Made by a program: the position numbers and the translations under genes. From Thermodesulfovibrionia bacterium (GTDB taxonomy: Bacteria; Nitrospirota; Thermodesulfovibrionia; UBA6902), in assembly GCA_030646035.1 (NCBI GenBank), contig JAUSMY010000030.1, positions 234,434 through 298,433 of the forward strand: 64,000 nt of DNA, written 5' to 3'. The notes under the pieces were generated by a model. The model worked only from the letters and a program-made list of their open reading frames with translations, was not told where the DNA came from and ran no database searches. Of this stretch, positions 17,647-26,012 are shown one piece after another; within the stretch, counting starts at the first letter, position 1; the number at the start of each line of letters is the position of its first letter.

Positions 17647-18660
17647 ATGTTCCAGAGTTTCAGCACAACCGGCATCGGAAGCCTACCCCATAAAGACCCA
17701 GTTGAGGCATGTAATATAATCCTCGACCATGTGGATATCCCTTTCTGGCCGCAGCTGCCCCACAGAAGCTTTCTTGAGCTGATGGTACCTCAATATTCCG
17801 AAGGCTTTCCATTTGTAAAGATCGAGGATGAGCATATCTATGTCGGAAAGGCTGATGAAGGCGCTTTGACGAAATTCTATGAAGATATCGCAAATAATAC
17901 CGGCTTCCCCACTTCAAAGGATTACGCTGCCGGGCTATACGCATTTGTGGACATACTTAAAGAGAGGGGCAAAAAATATAAGTCGGTCAAAGGCCATGCC
18001 ACAGGCCCGCTCACATTCATGTTAGGGCTAACAGATAACAATAAGAGGCCTATCTATTTTGACGAAGAGATGAGGGAGCTTGCGTTTGAATTCCTTAAGG
18101 GCAAGATAAGCTGGCAGATAGACATGCTCAAGCCTTATTGTGAAAAAGTGCTCTTCTTTATTGATGAACCAATACTCTCAGCGCTTGGCTCATCATCATA
18201 TATGGGCGTCAGCACAGAAGAGGCGCTCAGACTTCTGAAAGGAACCATTAAACATATACAAGATTGCGGAGCTGCCGCCGGGATACACTGCTGCGGCAAG
18301 GCTGACTGGACACTGGCTCTGGCAACCGGGCTTGATGTATTCAACTTTGACGCTTACTTCTTCTGGAACACATTGAGCATCTATCCTGAAGAGATGAAGA
18401 AATTCATAGACAATAACGGCTATATCGCATGGGGTATCGTCCCAACGACAGATGATATCAAGAACGTTGATATTCAAATATTACATGAACAGCTTGAAAG
18501 AGGGCTTAACTCGCTTGAAGAGGCAGGGATATCAAGGGAGAAGCTGAGAAACCAGGTCATACTCACCCCTTCATGCGGCACAGGCTCGCTTATGCCGGCT
18601 GACGCCATCAAGGCATTCACACTGCTAAAAGAATTAAAGGGAAGATATGTCAGCAAGTAA
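17647..18660 (+). CDS. MetE/UROD-superfamily methyltransferase (core-MetE-like)
   Basis: A 337-aa TIM-barrel protein that corresponds to the catalytic C-terminal half of cobalamin-independent methionine synthase, without the N-terminal half. It opens with TGIGSLPH, and the likely zinc ligands are the His and Cys of GIHCCGK (about residues 218-220) and the Cys of TPSCGTGS (about 304). Standalone proteins of this kind include the core-MetE methionine synthases that take methyl groups from corrinoid proteins. It lies upstream of tmk, with which it overlaps. Substrate assignment is inference. Confidence 0.7.
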   Translation: MFQSFSTTGIGSLPHKDPVEACNIILDHVDIPFWPQLPHRSFLELMVPQYSEGFPFVKIEDEHIYVGKADEGALTKFYEDIANNTGFPTSKDYAAGLYAFVDILKERGKKYKSVKGHATGPLTFMLGLTDNNKRPIYFDEEMRELAFEFLKGKISWQIDMLKPYCEKVLFFIDEPILSALGSSSYMGVSTEEALRLLKGTIKHIQDCGAAAGIHCCGKADWTLALATGLDVFNFDAYFFWNTLSIYPEEMKKFIDNNGYIAWGIVPTTDDIKNVDIQILHEQLERGLNSLEEAGISREKLRNQVILTPSCGTGSLMPADAIKAFTLLKELKGRYVSK

Positions 18661-19279
18661 GAAGTTCATCTCTTTTGAGGGCACTGAAGGCTCAGGCAAA
18701 AGCACACAGGCCTCGCTTCTTGCCGAACATCTGAGAAAGCAGGGGCATGATGTTATTTTAACAGCTGAGCCTGGCGGGACAAGAATAGGGCAGAAGATAA
18801 GGAAGCTTCTGCTTGAGCCGGAAAACCATATGGACCCGCTCACCGAACTCCTTCTTTATTACGCAGACAGGGCGCAGCATATCAGGGAAGTTATCGACCC
18901 GGCGCTTGAGAAAGGCTCTTTCGTGATCACAGACAGGTTTGCCGATTCCACAGTCGCGTATCAGGGATTTGCGCGCGGGGTGGATCTCAATATCATTAAT
19001 CCTTTAAATCAAATGGTAGTGGGACATTCAAAACCATCTCTGACATTCATATTGGACATAGATGTTGAAGAGGGGCTGAGAAGGAACAGGCAGGCGCAGA
19101 AAGAGGACAGGTTTGAACTTGAAGCGATAGAGTTTCATAATCGCGTGAGAAGCGGCTATCTTGAGATAGCTGAAGACGAGCCTGAAAGGGTTAGGGTCAT
19201 TGACGCTTCTTCAGGGCAGGAAGATATAAGAATGAAAATCATTGAGATCGTTGAAAAGATATGGCCTTCAAAGACATAA
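18647..19279 (+). CDS. tmk: Thymidylate kinase
   Basis: A 210-aa protein with the P-loop EGTEGSGKST (11-20), the DRF motif and a lid region (QAQKEDRF). It phosphorylates dTMP to dTDP. It overlaps the previous gene by 14 bases and holB by 19, so the three are translationally linked. Arginine codons are almost all AGG/AGA, a useful reference for the host's own usage. Confidence 0.95.
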   Translation: MSASKKFISFEGTEGSGKSTQASLLAEHLRKQGHDVILTAEPGGTRIGQKIRKLLLEPENHMDPLTELLLYYADRAQHIREVIDPALEKGSFVITDRFADSTVAYQGFARGVDLNIINPLNQMVVGHSKPSLTFILDIDVEEGLRRNRQAQKEDRFELEAIEFHNRVRSGYLEIAEDEPERVRVIDASSGQEDIRMKIIEIVEKIWPSKT

Positions 19280-20271
19280 TCGGGCAGAGCAACGCCATAA
19301 ATATACTCAAAGGAGTTATTGCAAAAGACCGTGTACCTCATGCCATGCTCTTTAAAGGCGAGGAAGGCATCGGGAAGAAGCTTACCGCGATAAATTTCGC
19401 TAAAGCGCTTAACTGCATACCCCCCCATACCCCCCTTATTAAGGTGGGGGCGTCCGAACCCGTGATCGATTCATGCGATCAATGCCCGTCATGCGTCAGG
19501 ATCGACAAAGGCATACATACGGATGTAACCATAATTGGAAACGAAGAAGAGAGCGGACAGATAAAGATCGGCTCAATAAGAAGGATACAGGAATCACTAT
19601 CCTTCAAACCGTTTGAAGGCAGATGGAAGGTGGTCATAATCGATAATGCCGAGACGCTCAACACATCGGCTGCAAACGCATTCCTTGAGACGCTTGAACA
19701 GCCTTCCTCAATGAGCCTTCTTATCCTTATAACATCAAGGCCTGAGATGATCCTAAAGACGATACGTTCAAGGTGCCAGAATATAATCTTCTCGCCGCTC
19801 CCGATCTTAAAGATGGGAGAACTGCTCTCAAAGAGAAGCAAGGTCACGGATGAAGATGAGCTGCTGCTTATAAGCGCGCTGTCAGGCGGAAGGCTTGGAT
19901 ACGCCCTCAATGAAGACCTTGTCAAACAGCGGGATGGACTCTTTGGCAAGTTCCTTATGATGCTTGATAACCCTGAAAAGGAGATATGGGCTGACAGGGA
20001 TGAGATGCAGGAGTGGTTTGACTGGTGCCAGCTCTGGCTGAGGGACATCGCGGTCTTTAATGCGACAGGCAGAAAAGACCTGCTCATAAATAAAGATAAA
20101 GCTGATGAGATAGCAAAACTCTCAAAAAAAGCATTATTAAAGGATATAATTAAGTTGTCGCACAAACTGGATGAGATAAAAGGGCTGCTGAACTTTAACC
20201 TGAATATACCCATCACGGTCTATCACACCAGCATGCTTATTAAAAAAACTCTCGGGAGGATGAATGCCTGA
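19261..20271 (+). CDS. holB: DNA polymerase III delta' subunit, with a palindromic repeat in the zinc loop
   Basis: A 336-aa clamp-loader protein. The AAA+ fold is visible (GEEGIGKK, then KVVIIDNAETL and ANAFLETLEQP). The zinc module has Cys in ALNC and then SCDQCPSC, but between them lie about 13 extra residues encoded by a C-run/G-run palindrome at 19420-19450 (see repeat). The insertion keeps the frame and all four cysteines. tmk-holB is a common gene pair. Confidence 0.9.
   Translation: MAFKDIIGQSNAINILKGVIAKDRVPHAMLFKGEEGIGKKLTAINFAKALNCIPPHTPLIKVGASEPVIDSCDQCPSCVRIDKGIHTDVTIIGNEEESGQIKIGSIRRIQESLSFKPFEGRWKVVIIDNAETLNTSAANAFLETLEQPSSMSLLILITSRPEMILKTIRSRCQNIIFSPLPILKMGELLSKRSKVTDEDELLLISALSGGRLGYALNEDLVKQRDGLFGKFLMMLDNPEKEIWADRDEMQEWFDWCQLWLRDIAVFNATGRKDLLINKDKADEIAKLSKKALLKDIIKLSHKLDEIKGLLNFNLNIPITVYHTSMLIKKTLGRMNA
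19420..19450. repeat. C-run/G-run palindromic repeat inside holB
   Basis: A run of C followed by CCCCCTTA, a short centre and TAAGG-GGGGG can fold as a hairpin. It is read in frame as HTPLIKVGA-type residues in the zinc loop of the delta' subunit. It belongs to the same family as the copies in metG and purL. Confidence 0.75.
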
Positions 20272-21319
20272 AACGATCGAACAAGAGAAGGTTGAAGATA
20301 ATAATAATAACACCACCACCGTTGTCCACGTCAGGTTCAAGACCGGGAATAAAACATCGATACTCGAGATGAACAACATCGATGCAGAGGTCGGCACGCG
20401 CGTGGTTGCGGAATCCGACATCGGCCTGAGCCTCGGCACTATCATAAGACCAAAAGAGATAATTGAGAAGACGAAAGAACCTCTCAAAAAAGTCCTGCGG
20501 ATAGCGCTTGAGAATGATTTTAAGACCGATGAAGGGAACCGCGCTTTTGAGCACGAGGCAAAGATGTTCTGCGCAGGCAAGTCGCATGAACTCCGCCTTG
20601 ACATGAAGGTCGTCACAACAGAGTCTACGCTGGACAGAAAAAAACTTATATTCTACTTTACAGCCGACAGCCGTGTGGACTTCAGAGACCTTGTCAGAGA
20701 CCTTGCTGCGAAATTCAAGACACGCATAGAGATGAGGCAGATAGGGGTGAGGGATGAGGTAAAGCTCATCGGCGGGATAGGCATCTGCGGCGGCGAAACA
20801 TGCTGCAGCAGGTTCCTTACACACTTTGAACCTATCTCAATAAGGATGGCAAAAAAACAGGAGCTATCCATAAACCAGGGGAAACTTTCAGGAATATGCG
20901 GAAGGCTGATGTGCTGCCTTAATTATGAGGTTGAGGATCCGGATAAGAAAAAAGCCAGGGCCGCCTCTTCCTCAGGAAGAAAAGCCAGAGGCAGCGGAAG
21001 GACGATGCCTGCCGAACCCATAGATAATAATGTTGAACTATTAGATGAGGTCGAGCCCGTACTGGAGACAATAGTGGCGGATGCACCAGCAGTATCATTG
21101 ACGCCTGAAACAGAAGAGGCAACTCCTGCTCCTGTCATCGCTGAAAGATCCGGTGAAGCTTCAAGGCAGGGTACTCCACCAGGCCAGAAAACCGACGACA
21201 GGCCGAAGAGGCCGGGCAGTTCATCAAATAAACGCAGAAGGTTCTGGAAGAAGAAGAATTCAGAAAATAAAGGCGGAAGCAACCCGAATCAGGCAGGCCC
21301 TAAACAAGATGGCAAATAA
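20264..21319 (+). CDS. PSP1 domain protein (RicT/YaaT-like)
   Basis: A 351-aa protein with a PSP1 C-terminal domain core: the cysteine clusters CGGETCCSRF (about residues 178-187) and CGRLMCCLNYE (about 213-223). In Bacillus the homologue RicT is part of an Fe-S complex acting in RNA maturation; the role outside Firmicutes is unclear. After residue 230 the chain is a low-complexity, charged, probably disordered tail. GGGAGGA precedes the ATG, which overlaps the holB stop. Confidence 0.85.
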   Translation: MPETIEQEKVEDNNNNTTTVVHVRFKTGNKTSILEMNNIDAEVGTRVVAESDIGLSLGTIIRPKEIIEKTKEPLKKVLRIALENDFKTDEGNRAFEHEAKMFCAGKSHELRLDMKVVTTESTLDRKKLIFYFTADSRVDFRDLVRDLAAKFKTRIEMRQIGVRDEVKLIGGIGICGGETCCSRFLTHFEPISIRMAKKQELSINQGKLSGICGRLMCCLNYEVEDPDKKKARAASSSGRKARGSGRTMPAEPIDNNVELLDEVEPVLETIVADAPAVSLTPETEEATPAPVIAERSGEASRQGTPPGQKTDDRPKRPGSSSNKRRRFWKKKNSENKGGSNPNQAGPKQDGK

Positions 21320-23258
21320 GAGATACATCACAACCCCGATATATTATGTAAATGATGTCCCGCATATCGGGCATGCGTATACAACTGTAGCCGCTGATAT
21401 ACTTGCAAGATTCTACCGGCTTAAAGGCGATGATGTCTTTTTTCTTACAGGAACAGACGAGCACGGCCAGAAGGTGGAGCAGGCTGCTGCTGCAAAGGGG
21501 CTGACCGCAAAAGCACATGCCGATATAATGGTAGAGAACTTCAAAGCCCTATGGAAGACCCTGAATATCTCAAATGATAATTTCATAAGGACCACTGACG
21601 CGGGCCATATTGAGATCGTACAGCAGTCGCTTCAAACGCTTTTTGATAAAGGGGAGATCGTTAAAAGGACTTACTCAGGCTGGTACTGCACCCCTGATGA
21701 ACGTTTCTGGACTGAAAAAGATATTGTCGACGGGAACTGCCCTGACTGCGGCCGGCCGGTGGAGGAGATACAGGAAGAGAATTATTTCTTCCTTATGTCA
21801 AGATATCAGGCGAAGCTGATCCAATATATTGGAGACAACCCATCTTATATTCTGCCTGAGACGCGCAGGAACGAGGTGCTCGGCTTTCTAAATAATAACG
21901 ACCTCGGCGACCTCTGCATATCAAGGCCGAAAGCAAGGCTCGCATGTGGCATACCGCTTCCTTTTGATAAAGAGTTCGTGACATACGTCTGGTTCGATGC
22001 ACTTCTGAATTATTATTCAGCCACAAAATATCTATCACCCCCCCATCCCACCCTTGATAAGGGGGGGCTGAGGGAGGGTGATTGGTGGCCTGCAAGCCAT
22101 CACCTTGTAGGCAAAGACATACTCACAACCCATGCGGTCTACTGGTCAACAATGCTCATGGCGCTTGAATATCAGCTGCCTGAAAATATCTTTGCGCACG
22201 GATGGTGGACGGTTGAAGGGAAGAAGATGTCAAAGTCAGTCGGCAATGTGGTTGACCCGAATGAACTGGCAGGTAAATACGGAGTGGATGCCTTCAGGTA
22301 TTTCCTATTCAGAGAAGTTCCTTTCGGACTTGACGGGAATTATTCAGAAGACGCATTGATAAACCGCATCAATACCGAACTTGCCAATGACCTCGGCAAT
22401 CTCTTGAGCAGATTCATGACGATGGCTGAGAAGTTTTTTAATGGGACGATTGAAAAACAGAGCGATTCATCAAGCGATTTCATTAAACATTGCATTAATG
22501 TAAATCACTCGGTTCACCATAATGCTCAGAACTGGCCGCAGTTGCGCTTCAACCATATACTCGACAACATTTGGGAGATCATCAGGGCTGCCAACAATCA
22601 TATCGCACAGACAGAGCCGTGGAAGCTTGCAAAAGATGATCAGGCGCAGCTTAAAGATGTCATGTTCGATCTCTGGAACGCGCTGAGGCTTTCCGCTCTT
22701 TCGCTCTATCCGTTCATGCCTGAGACATCAGAGAAGATGTGGAAGCAGCTCGGATTGAAGTCATTAACAGAAGAAGCAGGCGATAAGAATATTTTCACAT
22801 GGGACTGGAAACCGGAGTATGAGATAAAAGTTTCTAAAGGTGAGCAGTTATTTCCAAGGATAGAGGTGAAGAAGATGACAGAAAAGACTACCCCCCTTAG
22901 TCCCCCCTTAGTAAGTGGGGATACAGAAGGCGCTAATTTAATCTCCATAGAAGACTTTGCAAAGGTGCAGCTCAAGATAGGCAAGGTGCTTGAGGCAGAG
23001 CGCGTTCCCAAATCAAATAAACTTATCAAGCTTCAGATATACACAGGCGAGCAGAGACAAGTGGTCGCTGGGATCGGGCAGATATATGCGCCTGAAGACC
23101 TGGTCGGTAAGAAGATCGTTGTTGTAACGAATCTGAAGCCTGCCAAACTCATGGGCGTTGAATCCAATGGAATGCTCCTTGCCGCAACAGACAGCGACGG
23201 GGTGCTCTCCATACTTATGCCGGAGAAAGATATAAAAGAAGGTGCTAAGATAAAGTAG
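21309..23258 (+). CDS. metG: Methionyl-tRNA synthetase with C-terminal tRNA-binding domain; two in-frame repeat insertions
   Basis: A 649-aa protein. Start chosen at ATG 21309 (ANKRYITTPIYY), 11 bases inside the previous gene; an upstream in-frame start would add a non-homologous lead. HIGH appears as PHIGHAY, KMSKS as KKMSKSVGN, and CPDC marks the zinc knuckle. Residues after about 540 are an OB-fold Trbp111-like domain (DFAKVQLKIGKV). Two C-run/G-run palindromes are read through: one in the catalytic domain just before the WWPASHHLVGKD segment, one in the linker before the OB fold. Confidence 0.95.
   Translation: MANKRYITTPIYYVNDVPHIGHAYTTVAADILARFYRLKGDDVFFLTGTDEHGQKVEQAAAAKGLTAKAHADIMVENFKALWKTLNISNDNFIRTTDAGHIEIVQQSLQTLFDKGEIVKRTYSGWYCTPDERFWTEKDIVDGNCPDCGRPVEEIQEENYFFLMSRYQAKLIQYIGDNPSYILPETRRNEVLGFLNNNDLGDLCISRPKARLACGIPLPFDKEFVTYVWFDALLNYYSATKYLSPPHPTLDKGGLREGDWWPASHHLVGKDILTTHAVYWSTMLMALEYQLPENIFAHGWWTVEGKKMSKSVGNVVDPNELAGKYGVDAFRYFLFREVPFGLDGNYSEDALINRINTELANDLGNLLSRFMTMAEKFFNGTIEKQSDSSSDFIKHCINVNHSVHHNAQNWPQLRFNHILDNIWEIIRAANNHIAQTEPWKLAKDDQAQLKDVMFDLWNALRLSALSLYPFMPETSEKMWKQLGLKSLTEEAGDKNIFTWDWKPEYEIKVSKGEQLFPRIEVKKMTEKTTPLSPPLVSGDTEGANLISIEDFAKVQLKIGKVLEAERVPKSNKLIKLQIYTGEQRQVVAGIGQIYAPEDLVGKKIVVVTNLKPAKLMGVESNGMLLAATDSDGVLSILMPEKDIKEGAKIK
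22038..22079. repeat. C-run/G-run palindromic repeat inside metG (copy 1)
   Basis: A C run, CCACCCTTGATAAGGGGGGG and a G-rich tail form an imperfect hairpin. It encodes about 14 residues (PPHPTLDKGGLREG) in the catalytic domain that I do not expect in other MetRS proteins. Confidence 0.8.
22891..22920. repeat. C-run/G-run palindromic repeat inside metG (copy 2)
   Basis: CCCCCCTTAGT, then CCCCCCTTAGTAAGTGGGG, fits the same hairpin family. It is read in frame as PLSPPLVSG in the linker between the anticodon-binding and OB-fold domains. Confidence 0.75.
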
Positions 23259-23271
23259 CTGTGCTAATCTT

Positions 23272-23718
23272 ATGACAATGAATGCTGCGGTAGTTTCAAT
23301 CAACATAAGCGCCAAAAAAGGCGTCAGAAAAAAACCTGTTGACGAGGCGCTCTTAATAGAGAACTTCGGGATCGAGAGCGACGGCCACGCTTCGGACAAG
23401 TGGCACAGGCAGGTCAGCCTACTCGCTTTGGAGAGCATCAAAAAGATGCAGGATAAAGGGCTGAAGGTAGTGCCGGGAGATTTCGCAGAGAACATCACAA
23501 CAGAAGGTATCGACCTCCCTTCCCTTCCCATAGGCACAAGGATGACGATAGGCGAAGAGGCTGAGGTAGAAGTGACTCAGATAGGTAAGGAGTGCCATAA
23601 TAAATGCGCGATCTATTATCAGGCAGGAGATTGCGTAATGCCGAAAGAGGGCATCTTTGTGAAGGTATTGAAGGGCGGGAAGATAAAAAAAGGGGATAAA
23701 ATAGTAGTCAAAGATTAG
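23272..23718 (+). CDS. MOSC domain protein
   Basis: A 148-aa standalone MOSC domain with the conserved cysteine in IGKECHNKC and a following GIFVKVLKGG element. MOSC proteins handle sulfur in molybdenum-cofactor enzymes. It is seven bases upstream of mogA, a frequent pairing that supports a cofactor role. Confidence 0.88.
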   Translation: MTMNAAVVSINISAKKGVRKKPVDEALLIENFGIESDGHASDKWHRQVSLLALESIKKMQDKGLKVVPGDFAENITTEGIDLPSLPIGTRMTIGEEAEVEVTQIGKECHNKCAIYYQAGDCVMPKEGIFVKVLKGGKIKKGDKIVVKD

Positions 23719-23724
23719 GGATTT

Positions 23725-24207
23725 ATGATAAAAGTTTCCATACTCACATTAAGCGATAAAGGCTCAAAAGGAAAGAGAGAGGACACGAGCGGGCCGACTA
23801 TTGAAAAGATGATGAAGAAGATAGATGCGGAAATAATAAGCTACGACATCCTGCCAGATGAAAAGGCCTTGATAAAGAAGAAGCTCATATCTTTATGCAG
23901 AAAGGCTGACCTCATACTTACCACAGGAGGGACAGGTCTGTCGCCGCGCGATGTCACGCCCGAAGCAACTCGCGAGGTCATAGATCAGGAGATACCAGGC
24001 ATAGCTGAGGCGATGCGCTTTGAAGGGCTTAAGAAGACGCCTTATTCAATGCTCTCAAGGGCGGTCGCAGGAGTTAGAAAGAAGACGCTTATCATAAACC
24101 TGCCCGGCAGTCCTAAAGCTGTTCAGGAGAATCTGGCGGTAATAATAAAGGTGCTGCCTCATGCTATCGAAAAAATAAAGGGCTGCAAAACGGAGTGTGC
24201 AAGATGA
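23725..24207 (+). CDS. mogA: Molybdopterin adenylyltransferase (MogA/MoaB family)
   Basis: A 160-aa protein with the MPT-binding motif TTGGTGLSPRD and the late NLPGSPKAV motif. It adenylylates molybdopterin before metal insertion. MogA and MoaB are hard to separate by sequence alone. Its stop overlaps the ccdA start by four bases. Confidence 0.88.
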   Translation: MIKVSILTLSDKGSKGKREDTSGPTIEKMMKKIDAEIISYDILPDEKALIKKKLISLCRKADLILTTGGTGLSPRDVTPEATREVIDQEIPGIAEAMRFEGLKKTPYSMLSRAVAGVRKKTLIINLPGSPKAVQENLAVIIKVLPHAIEKIKGCKTECAR

Positions 24208-24944
24208 GCAATATCAGTTATCTCGGCGCCTTTCTTGGCGGAATACTCTCCTTCCTCTCGCCATGCGTTCTGCCGCTGATACCTTCTTATGTATCTTACA
24301 TAACCGGCATATCTTTTGAGGATTTCAAGGCAGGGGACAAGGCGCATGCCAAACATATCCGGCTTGTCACACTTATAAATTCATCCGCCTTTATCCTGGG
24401 CTTTTCAACCGTATTCGTCCTGCTCGGCGTCTCTTCTTCTTTCCTTGGAAAATACCTTGCTTACTATTATGACCAGATAAGGATAGTCGGCGGGACGGTC
24501 ATAATCTTTTTCGGGCTGTATGTGATGGGGGTTATAAAGCTCAACTTCCTCTCTGCCGAGCACCGCGTGCACCTGAAGCATAAGCCCCGCGGATATTTAG
24601 GTTCTGTGATAGTCGGACTCACATTCGGCGCCGGATGGACGCCTTGCATAGGTCCCATACTCGGCTCGATACTTCTTGTGGCAGGCACATCAGGCTCTGT
24701 CATGTACGGATTCAAATTGCTGGTAGTTTATTCGCTCGGGCTCGCCATCCCGTTTCTCGCTACATCACTTGCCATGAGCTACTTTATCAGCCACTTCAGC
24801 GCGATACAGAAATACATGAGAGTCATAATGATCCTGAGCGGACTGCTCCTGATATCATTCGGCATACTTCTGCTCTCTGACAGGCTCTATCTGCTTCTGG
24901 GCGCTGTGCCTGATTTCGGGCTTGATGAGATGATCAAGCACTGA
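24204..24944 (+). CDS. ccdA: CcdA-type cytochrome c biogenesis / thiol-transfer membrane protein
   Basis: A 246-aa protein with six predicted membrane helices. Two cysteines sit in the family positions: SPCVLPLIPSY in helix 1 and WTPCIGPILG in helix 4. It carries electrons from cytoplasmic thioredoxin across the membrane for cytochrome c haem ligation or disulfide reduction. Start ATG 24204 is chosen because CGGAG (24191-24195) lies eight bases upstream and it makes an ATGA overlap; a GTG at 24195 is less likely. Confidence 0.9.
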   Translation: MSNISYLGAFLGGILSFLSPCVLPLIPSYVSYITGISFEDFKAGDKAHAKHIRLVTLINSSAFILGFSTVFVLLGVSSSFLGKYLAYYYDQIRIVGGTVIIFFGLYVMGVIKLNFLSAEHRVHLKHKPRGYLGSVIVGLTFGAGWTPCIGPILGSILLVAGTSGSVMYGFKLLVVYSLGLAIPFLATSLAMSYFISHFSAIQKYMRVIMILSGLLLISFGILLLSDRLYLLLGAVPDFGLDEMIKH

Positions 24945-24957
24945 CAGCAGAAACAAA

Positions 24958-25137
24958 CTACTCTATATTAAATGTGGCGACTTCCTTCACTCCCGGCAGA
25001 TACTCACCGACCGGAACGAGCTTTTTGTTGGTATTTGCGCAATCAATGATTATCGTCCAGAGCTGGTTAAGCTCTTTCTTCTCCCTGTCAGTCTCTGGTG
25101 TCATCCTTAGCAGCGTGCCTTCAAGTTCGATCTTCAT
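24958..25137 (-). CDS. Small protein of unknown function (59 aa)
   Basis: A 59-aa reading frame on the minus strand, starting at ATG 25135-25137 with a strong GGAGG site just upstream and ending with TAG at 24958. It is charged and soluble, with a LNQLWTIIIDCA core and a KLVPVGEYLPGV segment. No family recognised. The good ribosome-binding site, protein-like composition and lack of any overlapping gene make it credible. It is divergent from the M23-like gene. Confidence 0.65.
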   Translation of the reverse strand: MKIELEGTLLRMTPETDREKKELNQLWTIIIDCANTNKKLVPVGEYLPGVKEVATFNIE

Positions 25138-25178
25138 ATATTCCTCCGTGGTTTTTTCTGTATGATAATTAGTATATC

Positions 25179-25766
25179 ATGGGAATCAGACTGAACAAAA
25201 CAGAGTTCACGCATAACTTCATTAAAAAGAACCTGCTCCCTGAAGACGGCTTCAGAGAGTGGCTCCTGTATCCCGGGATGCTCTTTAATTCATCTGACAA
25301 ATGGTGGGACAATGGCGCTATGCGCAGTGCCCCGCATGAGGGGATAGATCTCTGCGTTTACACAGACGGTCAGGAAAATATCCATAACATTGCCGAAGGC
25401 ATGAAGGTTCCGTGTCTTTATGACGGAGTTGTCGCTGCTGTCATTGATGACTTCATCGGAAGGTCAATAGTTGTTAAGCATTCTGTCGTAAATAACAAGA
25501 GCGAGTTCTGCACGATCTACGGACACACAGTTCCTGAAGATGATATCTGTATCGGAAAGATTGTCGAGGCAGGAGATGTTATCGCAAAGGTCGCAGGCAT
25601 AAAGGAATCAAGATCAGGCATGCGCCCTCACCTGCACATATCAATAGGCTTCCCCGCATCCACGGGAATTTCATACGATGCTCTCGGCTGGAAGGATATA
25701 AGCGACCCGAAGAAGATGGCCCTCATCGACCCGCTTCAGGTTATCGACAGATACCGGTTGGTGTAA
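25179..25766 (+). CDS. M23 (LytM-like) metallopeptidase-fold protein
   Basis: A 195-aa protein with the M23 zinc site: His53 and Asp57 in HEGID, His116 in YGH, and His151/His153 in HLH. M23 enzymes cut peptidoglycan cross-links. No signal peptide is visible, which is unusual for a wall hydrolase, so it may act inside the cell, be exported otherwise, or start elsewhere. There is no clear ribosome-binding site. Confidence 0.75.
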   Translation: MGIRLNKTEFTHNFIKKNLLPEDGFREWLLYPGMLFNSSDKWWDNGAMRSAPHEGIDLCVYTDGQENIHNIAEGMKVPCLYDGVVAAVIDDFIGRSIVVKHSVVNNKSEFCTIYGHTVPEDDICIGKIVEAGDVIAKVAGIKESRSGMRPHLHISIGFPASTGISYDALGWKDISDPKKMALIDPLQVIDRYRLV

Positions 25767-25788
25767 AGACATTCTCCACTTAGGTAAC

Positions 25789-25842
25789 GCCCCCAGGCTC
25801 CGCCTCTCCCCCTCTTAAGATAAGAGGGGGTAAAGGGGAGTT
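25789..25842. repeat. Intergenic copy of the C-run/G-run palindrome
   Basis: CCCCCTCTTA (25808-25817) and TAAGAGGGGG (25821-25830) are a perfect 10-bp stem with a 3-base loop, flanked by further C-rich and G-rich arms. It follows the M23-like gene and could act as a terminator-like hairpin, but no T run follows. Confidence 0.8.
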
Positions 25843-26012
25843 ATGATTTTTTATAGGGACAACTTAAAAAACACCCACCTGCTAAAACAAAAAAGCCAAA
25901 TTAAAGTACAATAGATACATAGTATTTAAAGCTCTGAGAGCTGAACAAAAAAACATTCTGAAATCTCCGGTATAACGTCCTGCTATTTAAAACAACAGAT
26001 TAAGGAGTAAAT

